Shown here in pieces: positions 8,281 through 16,244 of a stretch of 64,000 nt of DNA. Numbering within the stretch: position 1 is the first letter of the stretch; each line of letters starts with the position of its first letter. The DNA is from an uncultured Verrucomicrobiota bacterium (lineage in GTDB: Bacteria > Verrucomicrobiota > Verrucomicrobiia > Opitutales > UBA9783). A model generated the notes under the pieces. That model saw only the letters and a list, made by a program, of their open reading frames with translations, did no database searches and had not been told where the DNA came from. The position numbers were made by a program, and so were the translations under genes. Location of the stretch: positions 1 through 64,000 of the forward strand of contig CAMHMO010000003.1 of the NCBI GenBank assembly GCA_946186275.1. Reading direction: 5' to 3'.

Positions 8281-8731
8281 CTTTGAAAGACTTTTTTATC
8301 CGATCGAGAGAGATTTCTTTGTGATTTCCCTTTCCGTCTGCATAAGTTGTATCCCACGGTCCATCTTTTTCGTGCGTTGCCCGAACCATATCCCACGGGG
8401 ATAATGCCCTTTTTGCTTCCGCAACTTTATCAACAATTTTTTTTACCTCTTCACTTATTTCGGAAATTTTGTCCTCTTCGGTTTTCATCCAGTCGGGAAC
8501 GCTAAGAATGGGCATGGCACCGTTCATGCAATAGCGTTCGTAGACACTTGGAACAACCGGTCCGAACATCCAGGCTTCGATGGGATCGTCGAAAGCCTTT
8601 CGATCTTCTTTTAAAAATTCCCCTTGGACATAGTACAAGATTTTTTGCAGTTGCAAATTGCTGATCGGACGACTGTCGTCAATGCACTTTTGCAGAATGT
8701 ATTTTGCTAGATCCAACGCCGAGTATTTCAT
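8258..8731 (-). CDS. Panacea (SocA/GepA, DUF4065) domain antitoxin
   Basis: A 157-residue protein with the Panacea/SocA-like fold. The N-terminus MKYSALDLAKYILQKC is followed by the family signature ISNLQLQKILYYVQGEFLKE (about residues 22-41), then the DDPIEAWMFGPVVPSVYERY block (about 47-66) and a C-terminal SPWDMVRATH motif. Panacea domains are versatile antitoxins that neutralise diverse toxins encoded next to them. It is the first gene of a minus-strand operon with two overlapping downstream frames that would form the toxin. Imperfect TGTTAG/CTAACA inverted elements lie upstream (about 8735-8795) and might serve autoregulation, but this is weak. Confidence 0.88.
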   Translation of the reverse strand: MKYSALDLAKYILQKCIDDSRPISNLQLQKILYYVQGEFLKEDRKAFDDPIEAWMFGPVVPSVYERYCMNGAMPILSVPDWMKTEEDKISEISEEVKKIVDKVAEAKRALSPWDMVRATHEKDGPWDTTYADGKGNHKEISLDRIKKSFKDGRERGF

Positions 8732-9009
8732 ACGACTTCCTGTTTGTTAGTATGCGTGATGACTCACATCCTTACGTTAATTTTACACTAACAGCATCGT
8801 TTTTCTATAAAAAAATTAATGTCAGTATGTTTTTTTGTAAAAAAAGGCGATAAATTTTTTTTGCGGGAGGACGAAAAATTGTCTGCGTTTCCGCACGCTA
8901 AAACTCAACTTTTGCCCTCCATTTCCCGGATATTGTTTTTTATCGTATTTTCAAAAATCAATTCCGTAATCATTAAAAATATGGCATACTGCGGGTGTAA
9001 TTCACGGTT

Positions 9010-10125
9010 ATGTCCCTGTCGCGCGAAGACGCTTTTTTGGTTTTGAATGCGCTTCCGCGGGTCGGGTGGGTGACGTTGCAATGCTTGTTGAGGCACTTTG
9101 ACAACGATCCGCAGGCAATTCTCAACGGGAAGGAGGCGGATTTTAAGCGCGTTGGGATTACGGCTGCCGCTTGTAAAAATTTGTGTCACTGGCGGTCGTT
9201 GTTTGAACCGACGGCGGAAAAACAACGCTTGACTGCGATGGGGGCTGTTTTTATTTCCTTCGAACATTCGGATTATCCGCCGTTGTTGAAAAATATCTAC
9301 GATCCGCCGATCGGTTTGTACATGCTGGGGGCGCTGCGACCGTCGGATCGAACGATTGCCGTTGTCGGCAGTCGGTATGCGACGGCGTACGGGTTGCAGT
9401 CGGCGGAACGGTTCGGAGCCGAGTGCGCCGAGCGCGGCTGGTGCGTAGCGAGCGGTTTTGCGCGCGGCATCGATACTGCCGCCCATCGCGGGGCGTTGCG
9501 TGTCAAAGGCGCGACCGTGGCGGTGTTGGGATGCGGGTTGGATCGCATTTATCCTCCCGAGAATGCCGACTTGTACGCGCAACTGAAACAACACGGGTGT
9601 CTGTTGTCGGAATTTCCGCTCGGGATGCGTGCCGATCGCATGACGTTCCCGCGGAGAAATCGAATTTTGTCGGGCATGTCGCGGGCAACATGGGTCATTG
9701 AATCCGACGTGAAGGGCGGCAGCATGCTGACGGCGGCGTTTGCCAACGACCAAAATCGACCCGTGTTTGCGACGCCTGGGCGTGTGGATTCGCCATTGAG
9801 CCGCGGGTGCCATGCACTTATTCGCGACGGCGCGACGTTGGCGACGTGCGTCGATGACGTACTGGAGGATTTGAAGGCGGCGCCGCCGTTACCGTTACAA
9901 CTGGATTTCGAAGCAAAAATGCAGGATATTCGGCGCGAAAAAGAACCTTCTTTGGAAGGCGCGGAGTTGCGTGTGTATGAAACACTAAAGATGAAGGGAG
10001 CGCTCGGAAGTTCGGAGTTGTGTGCGTACTGCGAATTGGAGCCCGAAGTACTGCAACGGGTTTTGTTTTCGCTGGAACTGAACCGTTGGATTGTGCGCCG
10101 AAACGACGGATTGTTTGAATTATGA
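9010..10125 (+). CDS. dprA: DNA-processing protein DprA
   Basis: A 371-residue DprA/Smf protein, which loads RecA on incoming single-stranded DNA during natural transformation. It has an N-terminal helical SAM-like region, the Rossmann core starting with IAVVGSRYAT (about residue 117), the signature SGFARGIDTAAHRGAL, then FPRRNRILSGMS and GSMLTAAFANDQNRPVFATPG. A C-terminal winged-helix-like segment covers about 310-371. A CATACT hexamer sits ten bases before the ATG, suggesting a very short leader, although the matching -35 is poor. Its last four bases overlap the start of the MBL-fold hydrolase gene. Confidence 0.96.
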   Translation: MSLSREDAFLVLNALPRVGWVTLQCLLRHFDNDPQAILNGKEADFKRVGITAAACKNLCHWRSLFEPTAEKQRLTAMGAVFISFEHSDYPPLLKNIYDPPIGLYMLGALRPSDRTIAVVGSRYATAYGLQSAERFGAECAERGWCVASGFARGIDTAAHRGALRVKGATVAVLGCGLDRIYPPENADLYAQLKQHGCLLSEFPLGMRADRMTFPRRNRILSGMSRATWVIESDVKGGSMLTAAFANDQNRPVFATPGRVDSPLSRGCHALIRDGATLATCVDDVLEDLKAAPPLPLQLDFEAKMQDIRREKEPSLEGAELRVYETLKMKGALGSSELCAYCELEPEVLQRVLFSLELNRWIVRRNDGLFEL

Positions 10126-10745
10126 TCGGATTTGAAGGATTGATTTGTGATCCGCCGTACCGAACGAATGTTTATTACTGCATCGATTGGGAACGGAAGA
10201 TTGCCTGCGTCATCGATGCGGCTCCGGGAAGCTTTAAGGCACTTCGCTCGAAATTAAACGGTTTGGAAGTTCATGTTTTTCTGACGCACGGGCATTGGGA
10301 TCATGTTGCGGATGCGAAAGCATTTAAAGAAAATCTGAAAGCAAAGCTTTACCTGCATCTGGAAGATGTGCCGTTGGTTAAAAATATCGGTTTTCAAAAA
10401 ATGATTGCAGGAGATCAGCCGTATGAACCGTTTGCGTCCGATGTTCTTTTAAACGATGGCGAGATACTGACATGTGGCGGTTACGAGTTTGAGGTTTTGC
10501 ATTTACCGGGGCATACGCTCGGGAGTGTCGGTTTTTATGATAAAGCCAATGGTCAGCTTTTCGTCGGCGACACCCTGTTTTATCAAACGATCGGGCGAAC
10601 GGATTTGGGCGGTTCGGAAGAAAAAATGAAAACTTCCCTTGCGCGCTTGTCGCAGTTGCCGCCGAAAACCGTTGTTTATCCCGGACACGGGCTTTCGACG
10701 ACGATCGAAAATGAAAGAGCCACCTTTGAGCGGTTCGGGAAGTAA
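10122..10745 (+). CDS. MBL-fold metallohydrolase (glyoxalase II/YcbL-like)
   Basis: A 207-residue metallo-beta-lactamase-fold hydrolase. The metal-binding motif is THGHWDH (about residues 55-61), with later ligands in LPGHTLGSVG, FVGDTLF and VYPGHG. The FYQTIGRTDLGGS segment is typical of the glyoxalase II-like YcbL group, which act on thioesters or have unknown substrates. It lacks the C-terminal glutathione-binding domain of true GloB. It starts in an ATGA overlap with dprA, so translation is coupled. Confidence 0.88.
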   Translation: MIGFEGLICDPPYRTNVYYCIDWERKIACVIDAAPGSFKALRSKLNGLEVHVFLTHGHWDHVADAKAFKENLKAKLYLHLEDVPLVKNIGFQKMIAGDQPYEPFASDVLLNDGEILTCGGYEFEVLHLPGHTLGSVGFYDKANGQLFVGDTLFYQTIGRTDLGGSEEKMKTSLARLSQLPPKTVVYPGHGLSTTIENERATFERFGK

Positions 10746-11025
10746 GAAACGCCCATAATCTGCCGTGGGTTTGGAAAACGACGGCGGCGGCAGAACGGGA
10801 AAAAGTGTTAATCTGCGTCGCGATCGCCTGCGATAAATTAAGCAGTAACGAAGAAAGTTATGAGGATGACGACGAAAGTTTTTTAAACGGTACTAAAATA
10901 CCACCGACATCAACACCGCCCAAAAAGAGATGGGGAATTATTTTTTTACGGACAGTCAACCGATCGCGAACCGCTGATGTTATACCTTGTACGGTCGAAA
11001 AACAACGGACTTTGCTTCTCCGCGT
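10746..11025. other. Intergenic region between convergent genes
   Basis: About 280 bases between the MBL hydrolase and the convergent MTA/SAH nucleosidase. A GTG-initiated frame (10805-11101) runs through it but overlaps the end of the nucleosidase gene and has no protein-like features. No terminator hairpin followed by T residues was found. Confidence 0.5.
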
Positions 11026-11709
11026 TCAAATCATCCCCCCCGCAAGCACTTTGTCGACGATGGTCATGCACGTTTCGGCGGTGGTTTTAAGGCGCTTTTG
11101 AAATTCGTCGGCGCCGCCCGTGATGCTGTCGGAAACCGTTTTAATCAGCAAATTCGGGATGCGGTTTAAGTCGCAAACAAGAATAACCGCGGCACTTTCC
11201 ATATCGCAAATATCCGCGCCGAATTGCCGATGGAGAGCTGCCTTTTGTTCAGGTGCATCCACGAATTTGTCGGCGCAGGCGCAAACAACCGTTGGGATGT
11301 TCGGATAAAGCGCGCGAACGGTCTTTAAAACGTCGGCGGAAGCGGGTAAGTAAATATCCGAATATTCCAAGTACCGACCGACTTCGCAGTGATCCAATGC
11401 CGATGTGTCCATGTCGTAATGGACGACCTTCGATACGAAGCAGGTATCGGCGGCTTTCAGCTGTTCCGTCAATGCTCCGACAACGCCGAAATTCAGAAGA
11501 AAGTTAATTTTAAAGCAGTCGCAGAGCATCTGAACCGCTGCCGCCGCCTTAATCAACCCGACGCCCGAATGTACAAAGTGTAATTTGCAGTCTTTGCGTT
11601 CAAGAATATAAACGTCAAAACCGTTTTGCCGAACGCGTTGAAGTTCCGATTTGTACTGCGTGAGAACGGCTTCGATTTCGCACGCCACCAATAATCCGAT
11701 GTTTTTCAT
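11026..11709 (-). CDS. mtnN: 5'-methylthioadenosine/S-adenosylhomocysteine nucleosidase family
   Basis: A 227-residue PNP/UDP-phosphorylase-superfamily nucleosidase of the usual MtnN length. The family cleaves adenine from SAH and MTA. Visible motifs are the N-terminal IGLLVACEIEAVL with the family's acidic residue, VHSGVGLIKAAAAVQ, the ribose-binding DICDMESAAVILVC (Glu in MES), and IKTVSDSITGGA with the catalytic Asp. It is divergent from metK about 270 bases away, so SAM synthesis and by-product disposal lie side by side. The family also includes futalosine hydrolase, which cannot be excluded. Confidence 0.87.
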   Translation of the reverse strand: MKNIGLLVACEIEAVLTQYKSELQRVRQNGFDVYILERKDCKLHFVHSGVGLIKAAAAVQMLCDCFKINFLLNFGVVGALTEQLKAADTCFVSKVVHYDMDTSALDHCEVGRYLEYSDIYLPASADVLKTVRALYPNIPTVVCACADKFVDAPEQKAALHRQFGADICDMESAAVILVCDLNRIPNLLIKTVSDSITGGADEFQKRLKTTAETCMTIVDKVLAGGMI

Positions 11710-11977
11710 AGGTCTGCTCTCTATGTGTAATGCAGGAAAAATCCCTTGCCTTACCTCGAAAGATGACCGAAAAATGAAGATTTTTCAATGATTTTCGCGT
11801 ACAGGGTATCATTTCTTCAAAAAATGCTTCGGAAACGACAAGATAAGTCCCGCTGTCCCTTTTGAAACGATATTTTTATGCTTTTTTGGTGTAAAAAACG
11901 GGTAGCCGTCATCACTTTCCTCTTTTAGAGTTTGCTTTCCCGAAAATTATGCTTTCAATAGAGCCAATAAGCAAAAA

Positions 11978-13138
11978 ATGACAAAACAAACAATGCATAT
12001 TTCGTCGGAGGGTATCGGCGAAGGTCATCCCGACAAGGTCGCGGATTATATTTCGGATTCGATTTTGGACGCCTGTTTGGCGCAGGATCGGCAGGCGCAC
12101 GTGGCGTGCGAGACGCTCGTGAAGTCCAATCACGTCGTTGTGGCGGGGGAAATTACGACGAGCGCGGTTTTTGATACCAACGCGGTTATTCGGCAGGCAA
12201 TCCGCGAGATCGGTTATACCTATCCCGGGATGCTCTTTAATGCCGATACGGTGTTTATTACGAATTTACTGACGAAGCAGTCGGGCGAAATTAACGGCGC
12301 GGTGGTGAAAGAAAAAGAAGAATCGGCGGAAGTCGGAGCCGGCGACCAGGGATTTTTCTTCGGTTACGCCTGTAACGAAACCGATCAGCTGATGCCGGCG
12401 TCGTATTTGTTGGCGCAGAAAATTGCGCAAAAGCTGGCAGCGGAGCGTAAGGAAGGAAATGTCGATTGGTTGCGTCCCGATTCTAAGATGCTGGTAACGA
12501 TGCGTTACGAAGGTTTGGAGCCGATTGAAATCGAAAATATCGTCATCGCAACGCAACATGCCGAGACGGTTTCGCAAAAGGAGATTGAGACGTTTTGCAG
12601 GGAACGCGTTATTCCGGCGGTCATTCCTGCCAAATGGTTGACGGCGAATACCAAATACTTTATCAATTCGAGCGGTCAATTTACCTACGGCGGTCCGGAA
12701 GCCGACACGGGCTTGACGGGGCGCAAAATCATCGCCGACACCTACGGCGGATGGGCGCATCACGGCGGTGGGGCGTTCTCGGGCAAAGATCCGTCGAAGG
12801 TGGATCGTTCGGGCGCGTATTTTTGCCGTTGGGTCGCCAAGAACATTGTTGCGGCGCAGTTGGCGGATCGCGTGGAAGTGCGTTTGGCATACACCATCGG
12901 CGGAACGCATCCCATCCATTACGATTTAACGACGTACGGCACGGAACATTGCGATTCGGAGCGTTTAAACAAAGCCGTTACGGAGGTATTTGACGGTCGC
13001 GTGGCGGCGATTATCGAACAAATAAATTTGCGGCGACCGATTTATCGCCAATCGACGCAGTTCGGGCATTTTACAAAGCCGAACCTCCCCTGGGAACAGA
13101 CCAATCGCGTTGAGGAATTAAGGAAGCGTTGCGGTTAA
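11978..13138 (+). CDS. metK: S-adenosylmethionine synthase
   Basis: A 386-residue enzyme, standard length, making SAM from methionine and ATP. It carries the N-terminal EGIGEGHPDKVADYISD, the ATP-binding GAGDQGFFFGYACNE, GPEADTGLTGRKIIADTYGG, and the P-loop-like GGGAFSGKDPSKVDRS, all near their expected places. No SAM riboswitch of a class I know could be recognised in the 268-base divergent region. The presence of metK means the cell makes SAM itself rather than depending on imported SAM as some rickettsiae do. Confidence 0.97.
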   Translation: MTKQTMHISSEGIGEGHPDKVADYISDSILDACLAQDRQAHVACETLVKSNHVVVAGEITTSAVFDTNAVIRQAIREIGYTYPGMLFNADTVFITNLLTKQSGEINGAVVKEKEESAEVGAGDQGFFFGYACNETDQLMPASYLLAQKIAQKLAAERKEGNVDWLRPDSKMLVTMRYEGLEPIEIENIVIATQHAETVSQKEIETFCRERVIPAVIPAKWLTANTKYFINSSGQFTYGGPEADTGLTGRKIIADTYGGWAHHGGGAFSGKDPSKVDRSGAYFCRWVAKNIVAAQLADRVEVRLAYTIGGTHPIHYDLTTYGTEHCDSERLNKAVTEVFDGRVAAIIEQINLRRPIYRQSTQFGHFTKPNLPWEQTNRVEELRKRCG

Positions 13139-13365
13139 TCGGAATGTTGGCGACGACGGGCGGTTTTTAACGGAATTTCCGTGATTCGCGATCGGGAACC
13201 GCGGCGGTTCGTTCGTGGTGGCGGGCGATTTTAACAGTTGCCGTTTCCCGTGGAGTGCGTCGGCGTTTTTTTACCGCCGGATGTATCTTTGAACGCAGGG
13301 GTGTGCGGAATGTTTTAATGTGAGTGTTTTCGAAAAAAGCTTGCCTTCGTTTTTATGACTTTTTA

Positions 13366-13393
13366 TTGACGAAAAGTGCCTTTAAGATACGCT
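13366..13393 (+). promoter_or_regulatory. Putative promoter of the ECF sigma operon
   Basis: TTGACG (13366-13371) and TACGCT (13388-13393) are separated by 16 bases. The predicted transcript start is only a few bases before the ATG at 13408, giving a very short leader. The -10 match is moderate. Confidence 0.4.
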
Positions 13394-13407
13394 TAAAATG
13401 AGGGCGC

Positions 13408-14040
13408 ATGGTCGGGGAAGACGAAGCGGAAAAGGCGGCGGCTTCCGACGCGGAGGATTTGGAGTGGTTGGAGCGCTTCAAGTCCGGTAATCGGCGGGCG
13501 TTCGATTTTTTCGTCAAAAAGTACCAACGGCGGCTGTTTCGGGTCATCTACAACATGACGAGTTCAAAGGAGGATACCGCGGATCTGTTGCAGGACGTAT
13601 TTTTGAAGGCGTTCCGTTCGATGGAAACCTTCAAGGGACAATCGAAGTTTTATACGTGGTTGTGCCGCATCGCCATCAACAGGACGCTGGATTTTTTGGA
13701 TGCGCGCAAACGAAAGCCCGTGTACAGTCTGGAAACATGGGGCGAAGGCGGGAATGTGGCGGATTTTTTGATGCCCGGCGAAAGCGTTTCCGGTGCCGAT
13801 CGGGCGGTGTTGTTGAAAGAATTGCAGGAAAAATTGAACGAAGCGCTGCAAAAACTGTCTCATAATCATAGAACGGTGGTTGTTCTGTTCGAGATCGAGG
13901 GTATGAGTCACGCCGAAATTGCAAAAACGTTGCAATGTTCGGAGGGGACGGTGCGTTCGCGCCTCCATTACGCAAAGGAGCAGTTGAAACAATCATTGTC
14001 GCAGTATTTGAAGGATCATGGCGGAACAACCGAAGTTTGA
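13408..14040 (+). CDS. RNA polymerase ECF-type sigma factor
   Basis: A 210-residue group 4 sigma factor. Region 2 spans about 30-98 (RAFDFFVKKYQRRLFRVIYNM through DTADLLQDVFLKAFRSM and FYTWLCRIAINRTLDFLD). Region 4 spans about 150-205, with the helix-turn-helix in GMSHAEIAKTLQCSEGTVRSRLHYAKEQL. Such factors direct RNA polymerase to envelope- or stress-response promoters. The next gene overlaps it by 23 bases and encodes a small membrane protein, a typical anti-sigma arrangement, followed by an HtrA-like protein. The set resembles an RpoE-RseA-DegS envelope-stress module. Confidence 0.93.
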   Translation: MVGEDEAEKAAASDAEDLEWLERFKSGNRRAFDFFVKKYQRRLFRVIYNMTSSKEDTADLLQDVFLKAFRSMETFKGQSKFYTWLCRIAINRTLDFLDARKRKPVYSLETWGEGGNVADFLMPGESVSGADRAVLLKELQEKLNEALQKLSHNHRTVVVLFEIEGMSHAEIAKTLQCSEGTVRSRLHYAKEQLKQSLSQYLKDHGGTTEV

Positions 14041-14407
14041 ATTGGAGCGCTTATTGAAGGCAAAGCGTTTTGAAATGCCCGATGAGGCGTTTTGGGATGC
14101 GTTTGATGCGCGCTTGAAGGTGTCGCTTGCGGAAGAAGTGCAACCGCGGCGCGTTTCGTGGAAACGATATCTCGGTGCATGGTTGCGGCGCTGGTCGCCC
14201 GTTGCGGCAGTCGGATTGTTCGTATTCGGCGGTGTTTGCCATTTTTCGTCCCGCTTTAACGCGCCGCGTCTTGAGATGTGTTTTCAACCGTCCGATGTTC
14301 AGTCCTGCCGTTTGTTGGCATTTCATATTGCGCCTTCATCGGAAATTGCGAGGAGCGTTCTAAAGAAAAATGTTGCTTTGACGGACGGCGATCGTTTCAC
14401 TTTCTAA
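14018..14407 (+). CDS. Putative membrane-bound anti-sigma factor
   Basis: A 129-residue single-pass membrane protein. The cytoplasmic part (about 1-55) is charged and starts MAEQPKFELERLLKAKRFEMP. One hydrophobic helix, WSPVAAVGLFVFGGVCHF (about 59-76), is followed by a roughly 50-residue periplasmic tail. There is no zinc-binding HXXXCXXC motif, so it is not a ZAS-type anti-sigma. The assignment rests on the 23-base overlap with the sigma gene, topology and size. It ends directly at the start of the HtrA-like gene. Confidence 0.68.
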   Translation: MAEQPKFELERLLKAKRFEMPDEAFWDAFDARLKVSLAEEVQPRRVSWKRYLGAWLRRWSPVAAVGLFVFGGVCHFSSRFNAPRLEMCFQPSDVQSCRLLAFHIAPSSEIARSVLKKNVALTDGDRFTF

Positions 14408-15751
14408 GTGATGGCGGTTGTCGGCAGGCGAACAACGGTGGCGGCGGTTCGGTTGCGTTTGAGTTGTATCCGTGTACTTTTGTGTGCGGGCGCGCTTTGC
14501 GGATGTTGTTTTAAAGTTTCACCTGCTTTTGGGGCTTCGGAACATGATGGTTCGGGTGTAAAACAGCAACGGGACGGCAGTGCGATTTCTTCGAATTCCG
14601 CCTCTTCAAATGCTTTAAAATCTGCGATCGCGACAGAGGGAAGTGCTTCCGTTGCGTCCCAAAGTGCATCGGATGAAAGACCGTCTGCCAAAAGAGATGC
14701 ATCTGACATTACTTCCCGTCGAACGGTATCCGTCGAAGCGCAAAGCCCTGTCTCCGTTACGGGAACTTCCGTCGAAGGAGAGCCGTCCGTTTTATCTTCC
14801 CATCCCTCTCAAACGGCATCTTTCGATGCACAGGCTTCGTCGGGAAACGTTCTATTTTTGCTTTCCGACTTGTATGAACGTTGTTCCGGTGCGTGCGTGC
14901 GTGTTCGTTACAAACTGGATGGCAAAACGCAGGTGGCGAGCGGTTTTTTCGTCAGTGACAAAGGACATGTGTTGACGCCCGTAATCGGCGGGGAAGATTT
15001 TTATGTCGAGACACGTTCGCATCGGCAATTTTCGGCAAAAAAACGCGGCGAAGATCCCGTCAGTTCATTATGCCTGTTGCAGACGGACGAAGAGCCGTTG
15101 CGGGCGGTTAAAGATAAATCCGAGTCAGAGGTGCGAAGCGTATCGTATTTTTCGCTGTTGCGCAATGACGAGTGGCCGAAAATCGGTCAGCCGATCGTCG
15201 GTTTGTCCTGTAAACTCGGCGGATCGGTGTCGCCGCAAATCGGTTGTGTGACGGCGTTTCAGGAACGTTATTTTGCTACCGAATTTCCGTTTGTATTTGT
15301 ACGCAGTTCGTTGCGCATCGATGCGGGCGACTGCGGCGGTGCGGTGCTGGATGTGCACGGGAATTTACTCGGGATGCTGTTCCACGCGTTGCCCGACACG
15401 CAGGAAACCTTTTATATGCCTTCGCAGGCATTGGAACGGCTGTTTCAAGACTTATTGCTTTTCGGGAACGTTCGTTACGGTTATGCGGGCTTGTCGGTCG
15501 AGACCGTGTATAATCCGAAGACGCACGCGGTTTGCCTGCGGGTTCGTGAGGTTCAGCCGAATTCGCCGGCGGCGCAAAGCGGTTTCAAAGTCAACGATGT
15601 GTTGTTGCGGGTGAACGACAGTGAGATTTCTTCCATGGAGATGTTTAAAAATTTCATTTTCCTGTCCAAGCCGGGCGATGTGTTGCAGTGTACCGTGATG
15701 CGCGGCAAAAAAACGCTGAATCTGATGCTGACATTGGCGGAAAAACCATAG
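14408..15751 (+). CDS. HtrA/Deg-like PDZ protein with degenerate catalytic triad
   Basis: A 447-residue exported protein. An N-terminal hydrophobic segment with cysteines (about 15-43) is followed by a Ser-rich, low-complexity linker (about 45-145), a trypsin-like domain (about 150-345) and a PDZ domain (about 355-445; VREVQPNSPAAQSGFKVNDVLLRVN). The protease core seems dead. The region that holds catalytic His in HtrA reads VLTPVIGG, the DLALL Asp position reads SSLCLL, and the serine motif GNSGG is GDCGG with Cys309. It may be a sensor or scaffold like DegS rather than a protease, or conceivably use the Cys. The start is GTG 14408 or ATG 14411, directly after the putative anti-sigma stop. 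Confidence 0.83.
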   Translation: MMAVVGRRTTVAAVRLRLSCIRVLLCAGALCGCCFKVSPAFGASEHDGSGVKQQRDGSAISSNSASSNALKSAIATEGSASVASQSASDERPSAKRDASDITSRRTVSVEAQSPVSVTGTSVEGEPSVLSSHPSQTASFDAQASSGNVLFLLSDLYERCSGACVRVRYKLDGKTQVASGFFVSDKGHVLTPVIGGEDFYVETRSHRQFSAKKRGEDPVSSLCLLQTDEEPLRAVKDKSESEVRSVSYFSLLRNDEWPKIGQPIVGLSCKLGGSVSPQIGCVTAFQERYFATEFPFVFVRSSLRIDAGDCGGAVLDVHGNLLGMLFHALPDTQETFYMPSQALERLFQDLLLFGNVRYGYAGLSVETVYNPKTHAVCLRVREVQPNSPAAQSGFKVNDVLLRVNDSEISSMEMFKNFIFLSKPGDVLQCTVMRGKKTLNLMLTLAEKP

Positions 15752-15788
15752 ATTTTCGCATTGAAACAGGGTAAAATTAGAAAACGGC

Positions 15789-16244
15789 ATGAATGTTCAA
15801 GACCTTCAAAAGATCCTGCAGCTGATTGAAAAGTTCAATCTGACCGAATTCGGTTTGGAGGAAAAAGATTTCAAACTTTCCGTGAAGCGCGGGTCGTTGT
15901 CGGCGGCTCCCGCGTTGCCGACGGTGCCCGTTCCGACGCCGACGGTTGCGACTTCGGTGCCTCCGAGTGTGCCTTCGGGAGCAAAGACGGAGGAGAAGAA
16001 CGTTTTTATCATCAAGGCACCGATGGTGGGTGCGTTTTATGTCGCTCCGTCGCCCGAGAGCGAGCCCTACGTCAAGATCGGCAGTGCCGTGCGTCCCGAG
16101 ACAACGGTGTGTATTTTGGAGGCGATGAAGGTGATGAACGAAGTGCGCGCCGAATGTACGGGGGAAATTTTGGAGGTTTTGGTGAAAAACGGCGCGCCCG
16201 TCGAATACGGGCAGCCGCTGTTTAAAGTGCGCACGTCGGCATGA
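15789..16244 (+). CDS. accB: Biotin carboxyl carrier protein of acetyl-CoA carboxylase
   Basis: A 151-residue carrier protein. The N-terminal helix ([18 protein letters not shown]) and a Pro/Thr/Val-rich linker (about 40-70) precede the biotinyl domain with the biotin-attachment motif EAMKVMNE (Lys about residue 116). It carries the carboxyl group in the first step of fatty acid synthesis. It overlaps accC by four bases (ATGA). The genes for the carboxyltransferase subunits are not in the window. Confidence 0.96.
   Translation: MNVQDLQKILQLIEKFNLTEFGLEEKDFKLSVKRGSLSAAPALPTVPVPTPTVATSVPPSVPSGAKTEEKNVFIIKAPMVGAFYVAPSPESEPYVKIGSAVRPETTVCILEAMKVMNEVRAECTGEILEVLVKNGAPVEYGQPLFKVRTSA

Noticed and set aside
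10122-10745. MBL hydrolase as the detached nuclease domain of ComEC
   Set aside because: Its motifs match glyoxalase II/YcbL proteins rather than the ComEC MBL domain, and it is far from comEC.
10805-11101. GTG-initiated 98-codon frame downstream of the MBL hydrolase
   Set aside because: It runs into the nucleosidase gene on the other strand and shows no domain or signal.
11710-11977. SAM riboswitch upstream of metK
   Set aside because: The consensus helices and conserved core of SAM riboswitch classes I know could not be recognised.
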